A stretch of 47,052 bases of DNA from Megamonas hypermegale_A (GTDB taxonomy: Bacteria; Bacillota; Negativicutes; Selenomonadales; Selenomonadaceae), in NCBI RefSeq assembly GCF_030371585.1, contig NZ_JAUDCE010000016.1, one strand, 5' to 3'. Made by a program: the position numbers and the translations under genes. The notes below the pieces were generated by a model. The model searched no databases. It saw only the letters and a list, made by a program, of their open reading frames with translations, and was not told the DNA's origin. Of the stretch, positions 34,979 through 42,282 are shown piece after piece (position 1 is the first letter of the stretch; each line of letters begins with the position of its first letter).

Positions 34979-35266
34979 TTAAGCAATTTTTATCGTTTTC
35001 CCCATAGCACTTAACAACTTAAAAACATTGTTCATGCTCGGATTTATAGTACCGCGTTCAATTTTAGCAATAGTAGACTGCTTAATGCCTGTTAATGCTT
35101 CCAAATCTTTTTGCGTTAAGTTTTTTTCTCTTCTAAGATTAATTAAGTCAATTAAAAAATCAGACTTTAATTCTATATAATTTTTTTCTTCTTCAGTCAA
35201 TCTACTATCCAAATAATCATCAAAGCTGATACCAACATGTTTAGAATTAACTTTTATGTTGTCCAT
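34979..35266 (-). CDS. HigA-type XRE antitoxin
   Basis: 95 residues. The C-terminal half is an XRE HTH: LRREKNLTQKDLEALTGIKQSTIAKIERGTINPSMNNVFKLLSAMG. The N-terminal part (DYLDSRLTEEEKNYIELKSDFLIDL) fits antitoxins paired with HigB/RelE toxins. The toxin gene lies upstream in the same direction, with 106 bases between. Probably represses the operon. Confidence 0.85.
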   Translation of the reverse strand: MDNIKVNSKHVGISFDDYLDSRLTEEEKNYIELKSDFLIDLINLRREKNLTQKDLEALTGIKQSTIAKIERGTINPSMNNVFKLLSAMGKTIKIA

Positions 35267-35313
35267 AATTTATACCAACCTTTCATCTGTAACCGTCTAT
35301 TTTCTATTTAATG

Positions 35314-35361
35314 ATATGGTATATACACCTGTTATATATAATGTAGATGTATATACCATAT
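35314..35361. repeat. Perfect 14-bp inverted repeat between toxin and antitoxin genes
   Basis: Arms 35314-35327 (ATATGGTATATACA) and 35348-35361 are exact complements with a 20-base loop. It could be an operator for a separate antitoxin promoter or an RNA hairpin that shifts the toxin to antitoxin ratio. The motif ATATGGTATA also occurs at the left edge of the IS-like RNA near 34960. Confidence 0.6.
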
Positions 35362-35372
35362 TCGCATATTCC

Positions 35373-35717
35373 TTAACCTTGTATGAGTTGTTTATATCGT
35401 TGCAAAGCAGTCTTTAACTCCTTAGCTGGAGTTTTATTACTCTTTTTTGAAAAAGCATGTAAGAGATAAATTGTATTGCCTTCTATGCAACAGTATAAAA
35501 CTCGTTCGCTTTTAGGACGCAATTCCCATACATTTCCCTGCATTTTTCGTACATAAGGAAATCCGAGCATACTTCCCTGTTTTGCCAACATTTTTATGTA
35601 GGTCAAAACAGTAATATAACTGTCTTTATTAGTAGTTGCCAAAGTATCTAGATATTCTTGTACTGGAACTCGCCCACTTGCTGTTTGAAAGAAGCGGATA
35701 TCGAATTTAGACGACAT
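35373..35717 (-). CDS. HigB/RelE family toxin
   Basis: 114 residues. KFDIRFFQTASGRVPVQEYLDTL, then TYIKMLAKQGSMLGFPYVRKMQGNVWELRPKSERVLYC and LLHAFSKKSNKTPAKELKTALQRY, the pattern of phage-derived Gp49/HigB toxins, which cut mRNA on the ribosome. The Arg and His/Lys residues expected for RNA cleavage are present in RPKSER and HAFSKKS. AAAGGAGAATGTT precedes ATG 35717. Confidence 0.88.
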   Translation of the reverse strand: MSSKFDIRFFQTASGRVPVQEYLDTLATTNKDSYITVLTYIKMLAKQGSMLGFPYVRKMQGNVWELRPKSERVLYCCIEGNTIYLLHAFSKKSNKTPAKELKTALQRYKQLIQG

Positions 35718-35767
35718 AACATTCTCCTTTCTTGTATATGCTTGTCAGGAATATTCTTTACAGTCAT

Positions 35768-35796
35768 ATTATATAAATTTTAGTGTCCCAAGTCAA
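35768..35796 (-). promoter_or_regulatory. Sigma-A promoter of the toxin-antitoxin operon
   Basis: TTGACT (35791-35796), 17 bases and TATAAT (35768-35773) on the minus strand. Confidence 0.8.
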
Positions 35797-35800
35797 TAGA

Positions 35801-36010
35801 AAATTAGTTGAAATTAAAAATAATCATGTTGTCGTATCTAGTGTTCAGATAGCAGATAAGTTTGAAAAACGCCACTGTGATATATTACGTTCACTCAGCA
35901 CAAAATTGTGCTCAGTCAATGGTGATAGGCTTTAACGGCACTTTTTTAAATCCAATTACAAAGATGACAGCGGAAAATTTGGCGGCTCAAAATTGTGCCG
36001 CCAAATAATT
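35801..36010 (+). pseudogene. Degenerate rha copy
   Basis: The frame KLVEIKNNHVVVSSVQIADKFEKRHCDIL is a Rha N-terminus without a start codon. It meets TAA at 35933-35935, then continues in the same frame as HFFKSNYKDDSGK before turning non-Rha. Two palindromes lie in it: AGCACAAAATTGTGCT at 35897-35912 and a larger one at 35978-36006 with GGCGGC/GCCGCC arms. A dead relative of the genes at 9419 and 36373. Confidence 0.75.
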
Positions 36011-36021
36011 ATAAAAATCTC

Positions 36022-36073
36022 TTGACTTTTTGAGTTCCACAAACTATTATATAATTGTTGGTACTCAAAAAGT
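36022..36073 (+). promoter_or_regulatory. Promoter and operator of the ribbon-helix-helix gene
   Basis: TTGACT (36022-36027), 17 bases and TATTAT (36045-36050). ACTTTTTGAGT (36025-36035) and ACTCAAAAAGT (36063-36073) are a perfect 11-bp inverted repeat that brackets the -10 region, a good autorepression site. Confidence 0.78.
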
Positions 36074-36084
36074 GAGGTGATTGA

Positions 36085-36258
36085 ATGAGTACTAAAATAG
36101 GACGACCAAAAGCTGAAAATCCTAAGTCTTTTGATTTGAAAGTTCGTATTGATGAGGATACAAACACGAAATTAACAAAATATGCCGAAGAAAATAATAT
36201 AACTAAAGCCGAAGCAGTAAGACGAGGAATATATATACTTTTGGAAAAAAACAAATAA
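36085..36258 (+). CDS. CopG/Arc-type ribbon-helix-helix regulator
   Basis: 57 residues: a basic STKIGRPK lead, the beta-strand FDLKVRIDEDT and helices TKLTKYAEENNITKAEAVRRGIYILL. Such proteins bind DNA as dimers of dimers and repress their own promoter. GTGAGGTGATTGA precedes the ATG. It stands alone in the cargo zone. Confidence 0.85.
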   Translation: MSTKIGRPKAENPKSFDLKVRIDEDTNTKLTKYAEENNITKAEAVRRGIYILLEKNK

Positions 36259-36310
36259 AAAAGACAGCCCACTCACCCGACCAAGAGTTATAGACTGTCT
36301 GTACATCAAA

Positions 36311-36349
36311 CCCAAAGGATTGATAAATCTATTATATCATTCTTTTGGG
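36311..36349. repeat. Inverted repeat upstream of rha copy 2
   Basis: CCCAAAGGATTGAT and ATCATTCTTTTGGG pair with one mismatch around an AT-rich loop. It lies 24 bases before the rha start, after a weak GACAG/CTGTC stem at about 36263-36300. It could be a terminator remnant or the operator of rha. Confidence 0.5.
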
Positions 36350-36372
36350 CATTAGCAAAGGAGAATTGAATA

Positions 36373-37011
36373 ATGGATAATTTAGTTGAAGTCAAGGATA
36401 ACCATATTGTTGTATCCAGCCGCCAAGTTGCCGAGAATTTTGGTAAATTGCACAAAGATGTTCTTGAAAATATTCGCCAAATTTTCGTAGCGGAAAATTC
36501 CGCCGCCAAATTTTTCTACGAAACTACTTTCGAAAATCGTGGCAGGCAATATCCTATGTATTTTATGAATAGAGATGGTTTCAGTTTACTTGTTATGGGT
36601 TTTACCGGTAAAGAGGCATTACAGTGGAAAATCAAATATATTGATGCGTTCAATGCGATGGAGAAAAAGCTCAATCAGCAGAAGCAATCCACTTTGGCAT
36701 ACGATAAATATATTAGCCTGTTAGATAATAAGTTTCAAATAGGTGATACAGCATTATTTACGTCGGAACCACGAATTGATATAAATAATGCAAAATTCAA
36801 AGATATACTGACCGAAGCTAGTAATCTTTTAACAACGTTGACTGTATTGATTAAAGATTGGGATACTAGATATATGCGTTGCAATGATTTCAAAGGGTAT
36901 TATTCAGCCGTTGTAGCACTTGCAAGCAAATTTGTTCAAATAATTGTCAGCATATCTGCTATAAAATTCGATACTATTCCGGATGAAAAATTTCAGCCTA
37001 ATGGATTTTGA
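36373..37011 (+). CDS. Rha family phage regulatory protein (copy 2, full length)
   Basis: 212 residues. The N-terminal Rha domain has VKDNHIVVSSRQVAENFGKLHKDVLENI, then KFFYETTFENRGRQYPMYFMNRDGFSLLVMGFTGKEAL. The C-terminal half is a separate alpha-helical domain without a recognised name. Copy 1 at 9419 shares the first part. A palindrome, GCGGAAAATTCCGC, lies at 36490-36503 in the coding sequence. AAAGGAGAATTGAATA precedes the ATG. Rightward, convergent with the early operon. Confidence 0.88.
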   Translation: MDNLVEVKDNHIVVSSRQVAENFGKLHKDVLENIRQIFVAENSAAKFFYETTFENRGRQYPMYFMNRDGFSLLVMGFTGKEALQWKIKYIDAFNAMEKKLNQQKQSTLAYDKYISLLDNKFQIGDTALFTSEPRIDINNAKFKDILTEASNLLTTLTVLIKDWDTRYMRCNDFKGYYSAVVALASKFVQIIVSISAIKFDTIPDEKFQPNGF

Positions 37012-37013
37012 AA

Positions 37014-37045
37014 AAAACCGCCAGTTTTTGCTGGCGGTTCTTTTT
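37014..37045. terminator. Bidirectional terminator between rha copy 2 and the early operon
   Basis: ACCGCCAG, TTTTTG and CTGGCGGT with A and T runs at both sides. The same stem follows rha copy 1. Confidence 0.85.
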
Positions 37046-37063
37046 ATGCAAAGACCGGCATAG

Positions 37064-37603
37064 TCAGTCGAGGACATCGCCGCCATATAATTTTATGGCC
37101 AGGATATTCAGCAGCCTATTTTTGTTGCGGTATATGGTGGCTCTGTCGCAATGCAGCGTCTGGGCAATGTCGTCTGCTTCCAGTTTGTCAAAGTATATGC
37201 TTTTGATAATCGGCGCGTAGTAATCGTCTTTGATTTCCGCCAAAGCTCTATCCACTTCTTTGATTATCCGCATATCCCGCTCAATTTTAACCTCAATTTT
37301 GAGAGCTTCAGCACGTCTTACTTCATCTATGGTCAAATCGGAGCAGTAATACCCTTGAGCAATATGCACTGCCGGTGATGAGCCGAATTCTTCTTTGTAG
37401 ATATCCTCTAAATCTTTTTCGTATTCCTTGATATTATTCTGCAAAATCGGATACGCTTTCAGCTTCTTTATAGTTTTATCCCGATAGCTTTCTTTTTCAC
37501 TGCCCTTCTCGCTTAGTTCATTTATCATGGTGAAAAATACCGCCAAAAATGACTGTCTTACTGCTTCATGTACTATAGTCGTCAATCTATTCCAATCAAA
37601 CAT
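37064..37603 (-). CDS. Sigma-70 region-4-like / ArpU-RinA-type phage regulator
   Basis: 179 residues. The C-terminus has an HTH of the sigma region 4 kind: YYAPIIKSIYFDKLEADDIAQTLHCDRATIYRNKNRLLNILAIKLYGG. The middle is helical and charged. Proteins of this size at the end of an early operon often switch on late genes in Firmicute phages. That role is inferred from position and HTH. ATG 37603 follows AGGAGATATAC. Confidence 0.75.
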   Translation of the reverse strand: MFDWNRLTTIVHEAVRQSFLAVFFTMINELSEKGSEKESYRDKTIKKLKAYPILQNNIKEYEKDLEDIYKEEFGSSPAVHIAQGYYCSDLTIDEVRRAEALKIEVKIERDMRIIKEVDRALAEIKDDYYAPIIKSIYFDKLEADDIAQTLHCDRATIYRNKNRLLNILAIKLYGGDVLD

Positions 37604-37690
37604 GTATATCTCCTAATATTAAATTTAGCGATTTCATGGCTTTATGTTTAATTTGCCGCCGGCAGCTCATCAGCTGCAGGTTTATTATAT

Positions 37691-37879
37691 TCAATCTCTT
37701 TTATTATCAATTCTTGTCCCTTCTTTTGGCGATACAGCTTTCATCGCTGTTTTTTTCATTTTTCTTTTGGCTCTTGTGCCGAATATCCACATCGTTATCT
37801 TGAAAAACAATATGACTGTAATTATTAACCCCGTTACAATTCCTACTGTTACGCATAAAGCATTTATTAATAAATCCAT
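37691..37879 (-). CDS. Single-span membrane protein
   Basis: 62 residues. One long hydrophobic helix, ALCVTVGIVTGLIITVILFF, then a basic tail (TRAKRKMKKTAMK). No signal cleavage site. A tiny phage membrane protein of unknown role, possibly superinfection or membrane anchoring. Confidence 0.6.
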   Translation of the reverse strand: MDLLINALCVTVGIVTGLIITVILFFKITMWIFGTRAKRKMKKTAMKAVSPKEGTRIDNKRD

Positions 37880-37880
37880 G

Positions 37881-38219
37881 CTAATCTATCTCCTTTTCAT
37901 AATAGCCACGTTTGGCATTTTTTTCGATTGTTTCATCAATGATACTGTCTGCTGAAAAGCAAAACTGGCTGCCGAATTGTTCCGCCAAAATGTAAATATT
38001 CTGTTGCGCCGCCTGGCTTAAATCCGCTAATTCCTTACCGTATGAGATTATGTCATCCATGGTCAGCTGTTTTTCGCGTATTTTGCGGTCTATATTGGCA
38101 AATTCTTTCTGCTGTTCCATAAATTCTTCGATTACTTTTTTATTCTGCTCATATATCCCGGCATTGATATACTTATAGCATACCGGCATTTTTCGATGTC
38201 TGAATTTCTTTCGACTCAT
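37881..38219 (-). CDS. Hypothetical helical protein
   Basis: 112 residues with a basic start (SRKKFRHRKMPVCYKY) and helices EQNKKVIEEFMEQQKEF and SYGKELADLSQAAQQNIYILAEQF. No known motif. It abuts its neighbours tightly, so it is likely a real early gene. Confidence 0.6.
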   Translation of the reverse strand: MSRKKFRHRKMPVCYKYINAGIYEQNKKVIEEFMEQQKEFANIDRKIREKQLTMDDIISYGKELADLSQAAQQNIYILAEQFGSQFCFSADSIIDETIEKNAKRGYYEKEID

Positions 38220-38429
38220 TTACTTTCTCAGCTCCTGCCATTCATTAAAAATCGCAATTCCCCGCAGATACGACGATGCCGCCAAATCTGTATAAAATTT
38301 TTTATTTTGGCTGCTGCGCCAACAGCGGCTTATGGATTGTTTGGCGGGCTTTATCATGATTGTTTTCATCTTGTCGTTGCCAATATCGATATAATAAATA
38401 TTCCCGTCATTATCTTTGTATCTCATCAT
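38220..38429 (-). CDS. Hypothetical protein
   Basis: About 69 residues: MRYKDNDGNIYYIDIGNDKMKTIMI, then a Ser/Lys/Arg-rich part. ATG 38429 has GGAGG seven bases upstream; the longer frame to 38444 starts inside that site. It overlaps the membrane protein gene upstream by 20 bases. Function unknown. Confidence 0.55.
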   Translation of the reverse strand: MMRYKDNDGNIYYIDIGNDKMKTIMIKPAKQSISRCWRSSQNKKFYTDLAASSYLRGIAIFNEWQELRK

Positions 38430-38577
38430 CTTCAGAACCTCCATGTCTTTCAGTATTTTTCATATTCTGCTGCATTATAACGTCATCACTTCTTTTACTT
38501 ACCTGCGCCAGGCACATAATAAACACGCCGATGAAACAGCCCAGCCATGTACCGCACAGAAAAATAAACCATTCCAT
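38410..38577 (-). CDS. DUF3789-like small membrane protein
   Basis: 55 residues: an N-terminal helix, FIFLCGTWLGCFIGVFIMCLAQ, then a polar tail with HGGSEDDEIQR. The pattern of a Gly-rich N-terminal span followed by CLAQ fits the DUF3789 group of phage and integrative-element proteins. Function unknown. Confidence 0.6.
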   Translation of the reverse strand: MEWFIFLCGTWLGCFIGVFIMCLAQVSKRSDDVIMQQNMKNTERHGGSEDDEIQR

Positions 38578-38581
38578 GCTG

Positions 38582-38749
38582 TCACCTTGGTTCTTTCTGC
38601 AATGTATCTGTTATATGCCATTTACCGGTTTTTATCTGCACATTCATTTCGATACATTCCTTTGTGTACCGCGGCACTACATACGGACACGGCCTTTTCA
38701 TCAGCCAGCATTGCCACTGTGTTCCGTCAAGCCATGTATGTTCGCACAT
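38582..38749 (-). CDS. Hypothetical small protein
   Basis: 55 residues: MCEHTWLDGTQWQCWLMKRPCPYV, rich in Trp and Cys, ending TGKWHITDTLQKEPR. C2, C14 and C21 with H4 might bind a metal. It sits four bases before the DUF3789-like gene. Not recognised. Confidence 0.5.
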   Translation of the reverse strand: MCEHTWLDGTQWQCWLMKRPCPYVVPRYTKECIEMNVQIKTGKWHITDTLQKEPR

Positions 38750-38754
38750 TCTAT

Positions 38755-39297
38755 TCACTCCTTAACGAATATATTCATATTTTCGACAGCCTTTCCATTC
38801 ACCATATCGAGAAAATTTACGGCGCCATTAAATTTGACTTTGAATCCCCGCAAGTCTTCCGGAACGAAATATTTTCTATCCCACTGCTCAGAACATAAGC
38901 GCCAAAGCGCATACGGTACAAAATAAAATTCATCTTTTATACATACGCAGACACCGGTTATCGCTCCCAATCTATAATGCTGTTCTAAGATTTTTTCCTG
39001 ATTGGACGACAAGACTGATAAGGCAATCTTGTTTTTCTCCGTCTTTTTGGCTTCAAATACAATGGACCTGCCGCCGGTTACCGTTCCTTGAAAATCCGGC
39101 TGCGCTTTTTTATGCGAGAAAAAGCGTCCCGAGAATTCACCTGTCTTATAGTCTTTTTTTGTTACACCGAACGGTTCCGGTATTTTATCAACACACGCGC
39201 GCCCATCATAAAGATAGCCTAAACATGCCGCCAAAATCTGATTTTCAAAAATTTTTCCCTGTGCATTATTTATCATGTTTACTTTTTTTCTGTCCAT
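38755..39297 (-). CDS. recU: RecU-type Holliday junction resolvase
   Basis: 180 residues. The nuclease pattern is visible: N-terminal GKIFENQI, the metal site QPDFQGT with Asp, and FEAKKTEKNKI with the Glu-x-Lys pair, followed by HYRLGAITGVCVCIKDEFYFVPY. RecU cuts four-way junctions formed during phage DNA recombination. It is coupled to the recombinase gene upstream by eight bases. Confidence 0.85.
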   Translation of the reverse strand: MDRKKVNMINNAQGKIFENQILAACLGYLYDGRACVDKIPEPFGVTKKDYKTGEFSGRFFSHKKAQPDFQGTVTGGRSIVFEAKKTEKNKIALSVLSSNQEKILEQHYRLGAITGVCVCIKDEFYFVPYALWRLCSEQWDRKYFVPEDLRGFKVKFNGAVNFLDMVNGKAVENMNIFVKE

Positions 39298-39305
39298 CTT
39301 TTCAC

Positions 39306-40319
39306 CTATCCTAAATATTTAGCGTGAGCATACTTAACATCTTTACTGGCCACTTTGGCATAAATCATAGTTGTGTCAATTTCATTGTGTCCCAACATTA
39401 CCTGCACCTGTTCCACACGCATACCTTTTTGTATGGCCATAGTCGCTGTCGTATGTCTGAATTTATGCGGATACGCTCTAACTCCTACTTTCTGCCCCAG
39501 TTTGCGGATTAATATTTCCATGCCGGACATCTGAAGCCGTCCATATGGCAGATTATCGCTGACAAATAAAGCGTCGCTGTCATCTATTCGACTATCCAAA
39601 TATTTTTTTAGGTACAGTTTCGCCGTAGCATTCAAATAGACTTTTCGTTCTTTGCTGCGCTTGCCCATCACGACGACTTCACCTTCGGCAAAATTCACAT
39701 CGGCAATATTCAGCGCCGCAACTTCCGAAATTCGGCACGCTGTACTGAGCAAAAACTCTATCAACGCACGCAATTTTATATTGTCCCGACAACCCAGGCG
39801 CAAAAGTTCTATTTCTTCTGTTGTAAATGGCTGCCGTATTTTCTGCTCGCATTTTATTTTCTTAATCGGGTCGGTCGGCGATTTCACGATGATATCGTTG
39901 TCGCGCATCCAGTGATAGAAACTGCTCAGCACACGCCGAATATTATTCATATTGCTCTTTGAACAGCCGCGCGTCTTGTAATACCAGCCTAAGAAAATTT
40001 GAATATCTGCCGTTGTCGCCAGCCGAACATCTTTTTTATAATTTTTAATGAAAATTTTCACAGTAGCATAATAATATCTCAAAGTATTTTGACTGCAACC
40101 TTCTATCCCCTTCGTAGCAATAAATCTTTTAAGCAGGCTTTCGTTTGTTTCCTCATCTCGCACAATCAGAGTTCCGTCTGACTGCGTTATAATTAAAAAT
40201 TTCATACGTGCATACATGGATGTTCTGAGTTCCTGTATCTGTTCCGGTGTCAGAATTTCATACATATCGGCGACAACATCACTCACCAGAATATCTCTAA
40301 CGTCTTCCACTGTTATCAT
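39306..40319 (-). CDS. Tyrosine recombinase of XerC/D type (integrase or multimer resolvase)
   Basis: 337 residues. A core-binding SAM-like domain lies at about 55-145. The catalytic domain is complete: R196 (STACRISEV), K near 220, H285 and R288 (HKFRHTTATMAI), H311 (MLGHNEIDTT) and Y320 (MIYAKV). It lacks the AP2-like arm domain of the other recombinase at 12004. It lies within the early operon beside recU and far from the attachment end, so dimer resolution of a circular form is as likely as integration. Confidence 0.88.
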   Translation of the reverse strand: MITVEDVRDILVSDVVADMYEILTPEQIQELRTSMYARMKFLIITQSDGTLIVRDEETNESLLKRFIATKGIEGCSQNTLRYYYATVKIFIKNYKKDVRLATTADIQIFLGWYYKTRGCSKSNMNNIRRVLSSFYHWMRDNDIIVKSPTDPIKKIKCEQKIRQPFTTEEIELLRLGCRDNIKLRALIEFLLSTACRISEVAALNIADVNFAEGEVVVMGKRSKERKVYLNATAKLYLKKYLDSRIDDSDALFVSDNLPYGRLQMSGMEILIRKLGQKVGVRAYPHKFRHTTATMAIQKGMRVEQVQVMLGHNEIDTTMIYAKVASKDVKYAHAKYLG

Positions 40320-40926
40320 CTCCGTTTATTTCCATTTTTTTCACAAATCGTACCCAAGTTATCAATGACCAGTACGATACCTTATATTTCTTGGCCAGAT
40401 TTTTGAGGCTTACACCTTTTTTATGCTCTAAATACACATCTATAAAATTATCCGGCAATTTATTCGTTCTTTCGCTTTTGATTAGCCGTTCTCTCAAGCA
40501 GTATACGGCCTGTTCTATACTCATGCTGTGTGTCCGTATATAGGGATTTTCATACTTCGGCTTTTTCGGTACCATCTTTTTTTGTTCAAAACTTTTTCTC
40601 GCTGTACTTTTTAAGGCTTTGGCATTGGCACATTTTATAAAAAACTTTCTCGACATATTGCAAAGCAACGCAGCAGTACGTGCACTTACTTCACCGTTAA
40701 CATACTTCTTATAGGCTGCTTCAAAATTACGCGGCAAATCGACTGTATTTAAATCAAAATCCAAATCAACTTCCGGTGCTTTGTCATCCTCCGTTATCGG
40801 TTCATCATCAACATCCGCCAAAATACTCATCAAATCAACTTTCAAACACTCGATATCGTCTGATAGCCGCTCAACACTTGCTACACATTCATTAATCATT
40901 TCTGCTAAGTTCTTTAAATCGCTCAT
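40297..40926 (-). CDS. HTH protein related to resolvase C-terminal domains
   Basis: 209 residues. N-terminal 60 residues are acidic and coiled (CVASVERLSDDIECLKVDLM). Two HTH-like segments follow: LPRNFEAAYKKYVNGEVSARTAALLCNMSRKFFIKC and LPDNFIDVYLEHKKGVSLKNLAKKYKVSYWSLITWV, both like the Hin/resolvase DNA-binding domain. No serine recombinase catalytic part is present. Overlaps the recombinase gene by 23 bases and may be its accessory factor. Confidence 0.65.
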   Translation of the reverse strand: MSDLKNLAEMINECVASVERLSDDIECLKVDLMSILADVDDEPITEDDKAPEVDLDFDLNTVDLPRNFEAAYKKYVNGEVSARTAALLCNMSRKFFIKCANAKALKSTARKSFEQKKMVPKKPKYENPYIRTHSMSIEQAVYCLRERLIKSERTNKLPDNFIDVYLEHKKGVSLKNLAKKYKVSYWSLITWVRFVKKMEINGDDNSGRR

Positions 40927-41617
40927 TTTTCAAATTCCACCAATCAAAATAATATATAGGCGTGTACATCGTGTCCCATGTTTTTAAGGTCAGCGTATCA
41001 CCGTGTACGACTACAGCCGGCAGTCCGTATAAAGACAGCTGCACATAACACATATTCACGCACCGGATATCAATATCGGTTGCATGGATGAACATGACTT
41101 TCTGCGGATTATAGCCGCATTTGGCGATAGCCGTCGCCCACGCCAGTATCATGGCTCCGGCTCCGCTTGCCGGTTCGGAAAATCGAACACACCCGTTTTG
41201 GGTTATAAGCGCTCTTATCTTTTCGGCGTCAAGACATAAACCGGCCGTCAAATCCGCCAAATGCTGCGGCGTGAAAAACTGCCCCGTGTGCTTATTGCCC
41301 GCGTCAAGCTCATGAAAAATCGCTCCGGCAATATCCGTGAAGTGCTTGTTTTGTATTTCGGCGTCAATCAGCATTTCCAGCAGCGCATACAGTTTCGGGA
41401 AAAGCTCTTTTTCCTTATCCTGGTATTTTGCGTAAATCTGATTTATCGCCGCCTTCTTTTGCTCCAAATCGCCACGTTTAAATTCAAATGAACTCAATGA
41501 ACACCGAAACTCCAGTGCTGTTACGGCGAAAAAATCAGAAAACACCGTCCAGACATCATGGCTTTGAAATGAAAGTATCGTATCAATAAATTCTTTTTTG
41601 GGATTATCCACTGCCAT
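40892..41617 (-). CDS. N6-adenine methyltransferase-like protein without a visible motif IV
   Basis: 241 residues. HTGQFFTPQHLADLTAGL and FSEPASGAGAMILAWA form the SAM-binding region of HsdM-like enzymes, and HATDIDIRCVNMCYVQLSLYG follows. The catalytic N/D-P-P-Y/F motif is not seen; the equivalent place reads MYTPIYYFDWW. It is complete in length for this phage group, so it may methylate in an unusual way or act as an anti-restriction decoy. Overlaps the next gene by 35 bases. Confidence 0.7.
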   Translation of the reverse strand: MAVDNPKKEFIDTILSFQSHDVWTVFSDFFAVTALEFRCSLSSFEFKRGDLEQKKAAINQIYAKYQDKEKELFPKLYALLEMLIDAEIQNKHFTDIAGAIFHELDAGNKHTGQFFTPQHLADLTAGLCLDAEKIRALITQNGCVRFSEPASGAGAMILAWATAIAKCGYNPQKVMFIHATDIDIRCVNMCYVQLSLYGLPAVVVHGDTLTLKTWDTMYTPIYYFDWWNLKNERFKELSRND

Positions 41618-41625
41618 ATTACCTC

Positions 41626-42096
41626 CTAACTTCTTGCGCGCTTACCGATTACGCGCTTTTCATTCGGGTCTATCGGATATGCCCTGCCAATTTCCTGCTG
41701 ATAGCGGATTATCTTCTGCAACTGCTCTGGGCAATCCTTAAACGCTTCCAGTTTTCCGTCAGATATGCCCGTTTCTTTCTGCCGGCGTGCCCGCATATCA
41801 AGATTGTTCATAGTAGTTCGTACTTTTCTTTTCGGTTTAGGCCTTTTCCATCTACTCCGCCACGCTTTGTAATAATCATCCTTACATTCATCACAGCAGT
41901 ATTTCTGATTTTTGTGCCGTTGTTTAAAAATCTTATGGCACTGTACACATTCAACTTCTTTTAAATCGCCCACATCATTCTGCTTTTTTCTTTTTTCATA
42001 ATGGTACTGCCTCTGACATGCCCTAGAACAGAAGACATGGTCTTTCCTGATTGGCGTAAATTCATTGCCGCAGTATTTACAGTTTTTTAAAGCCAT
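41626..42096 (-). CDS. Zinc-finger protein with two Cys4 sites
   Basis: 156 residues from ATG 42096 after GAAAGGAGTTAGGAAA. Two similar fingers are seen: CKYCGNEFTPIRKDHVFCSRACQRQYH and CVQCHKIFKQRHKNQKYCCDECKDDYY, each of the Cxx C...CxxxC form. A basic linker (WKRPKPKRKVR) follows. Probably binds nucleic acid; found next to Rep-like genes in integrative elements. Function unknown. Confidence 0.7.
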   Translation of the reverse strand: MALKNCKYCGNEFTPIRKDHVFCSRACQRQYHYEKRKKQNDVGDLKEVECVQCHKIFKQRHKNQKYCCDECKDDYYKAWRSRWKRPKPKRKVRTTMNNLDMRARRQKETGISDGKLEAFKDCPEQLQKIIRYQQEIGRAYPIDPNEKRVIGKRARS

Positions 42097-42114
42097 TTTC
42101 CTAACTCCTTTCAA

Positions 42115-42242
42115 AGCTTCTATCTAAAGCTTAAAAAATGTTTTGATTGATGTTTTAGCACTATCTAAACCGTATTATTAACGCTTCAAAGTATCCGCCA
42201 AAACATTATTTGATACTTTGGTTGAAACTTTGGCGATACTTT
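42115..42242. repeat. AT-rich region with AAAGTATC/GATACTTT iterons
   Basis: AAAGTATCCGCCAAA at 42188-42202 and TTTGGCGATACTTT at 42229-42242 form an inverted repeat with one extra base, and a third half, GATACTTTGG, lies at about 42212-42221. The rest is AT-rich and holds no gene. It separates the Rep gene from the zinc-finger gene. Candidate origin or operator for Rep or the zinc-finger protein. Confidence 0.55.
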
Positions 42243-42263
42243 AAAACGCACGGTATGCGTTTT
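42243..42263 (-). terminator. Short hairpin after the Rep gene
   Basis: AAAACGCA and TGCGTTTT pair around a five-base loop, 20 bases after the Rep stop. The minus strand ends in TTTT. A weak terminator. Confidence 0.5.
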
Positions 42264-42282
42264 TATCGCTCGCGTGTGTTTT

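Noticed and set aside
37629..37690. 20-codon leftward frame starting with TTG
   Set aside because: Has an AAGGGA-like site but is too short to judge and lies in the tail of another gene.
38360..38926. 188-codon and 160-codon plus-strand frames
   Set aside because: Antisense to a row of tightly packed small genes and the end of recU; Cys/His/Ser-rich shadow composition.
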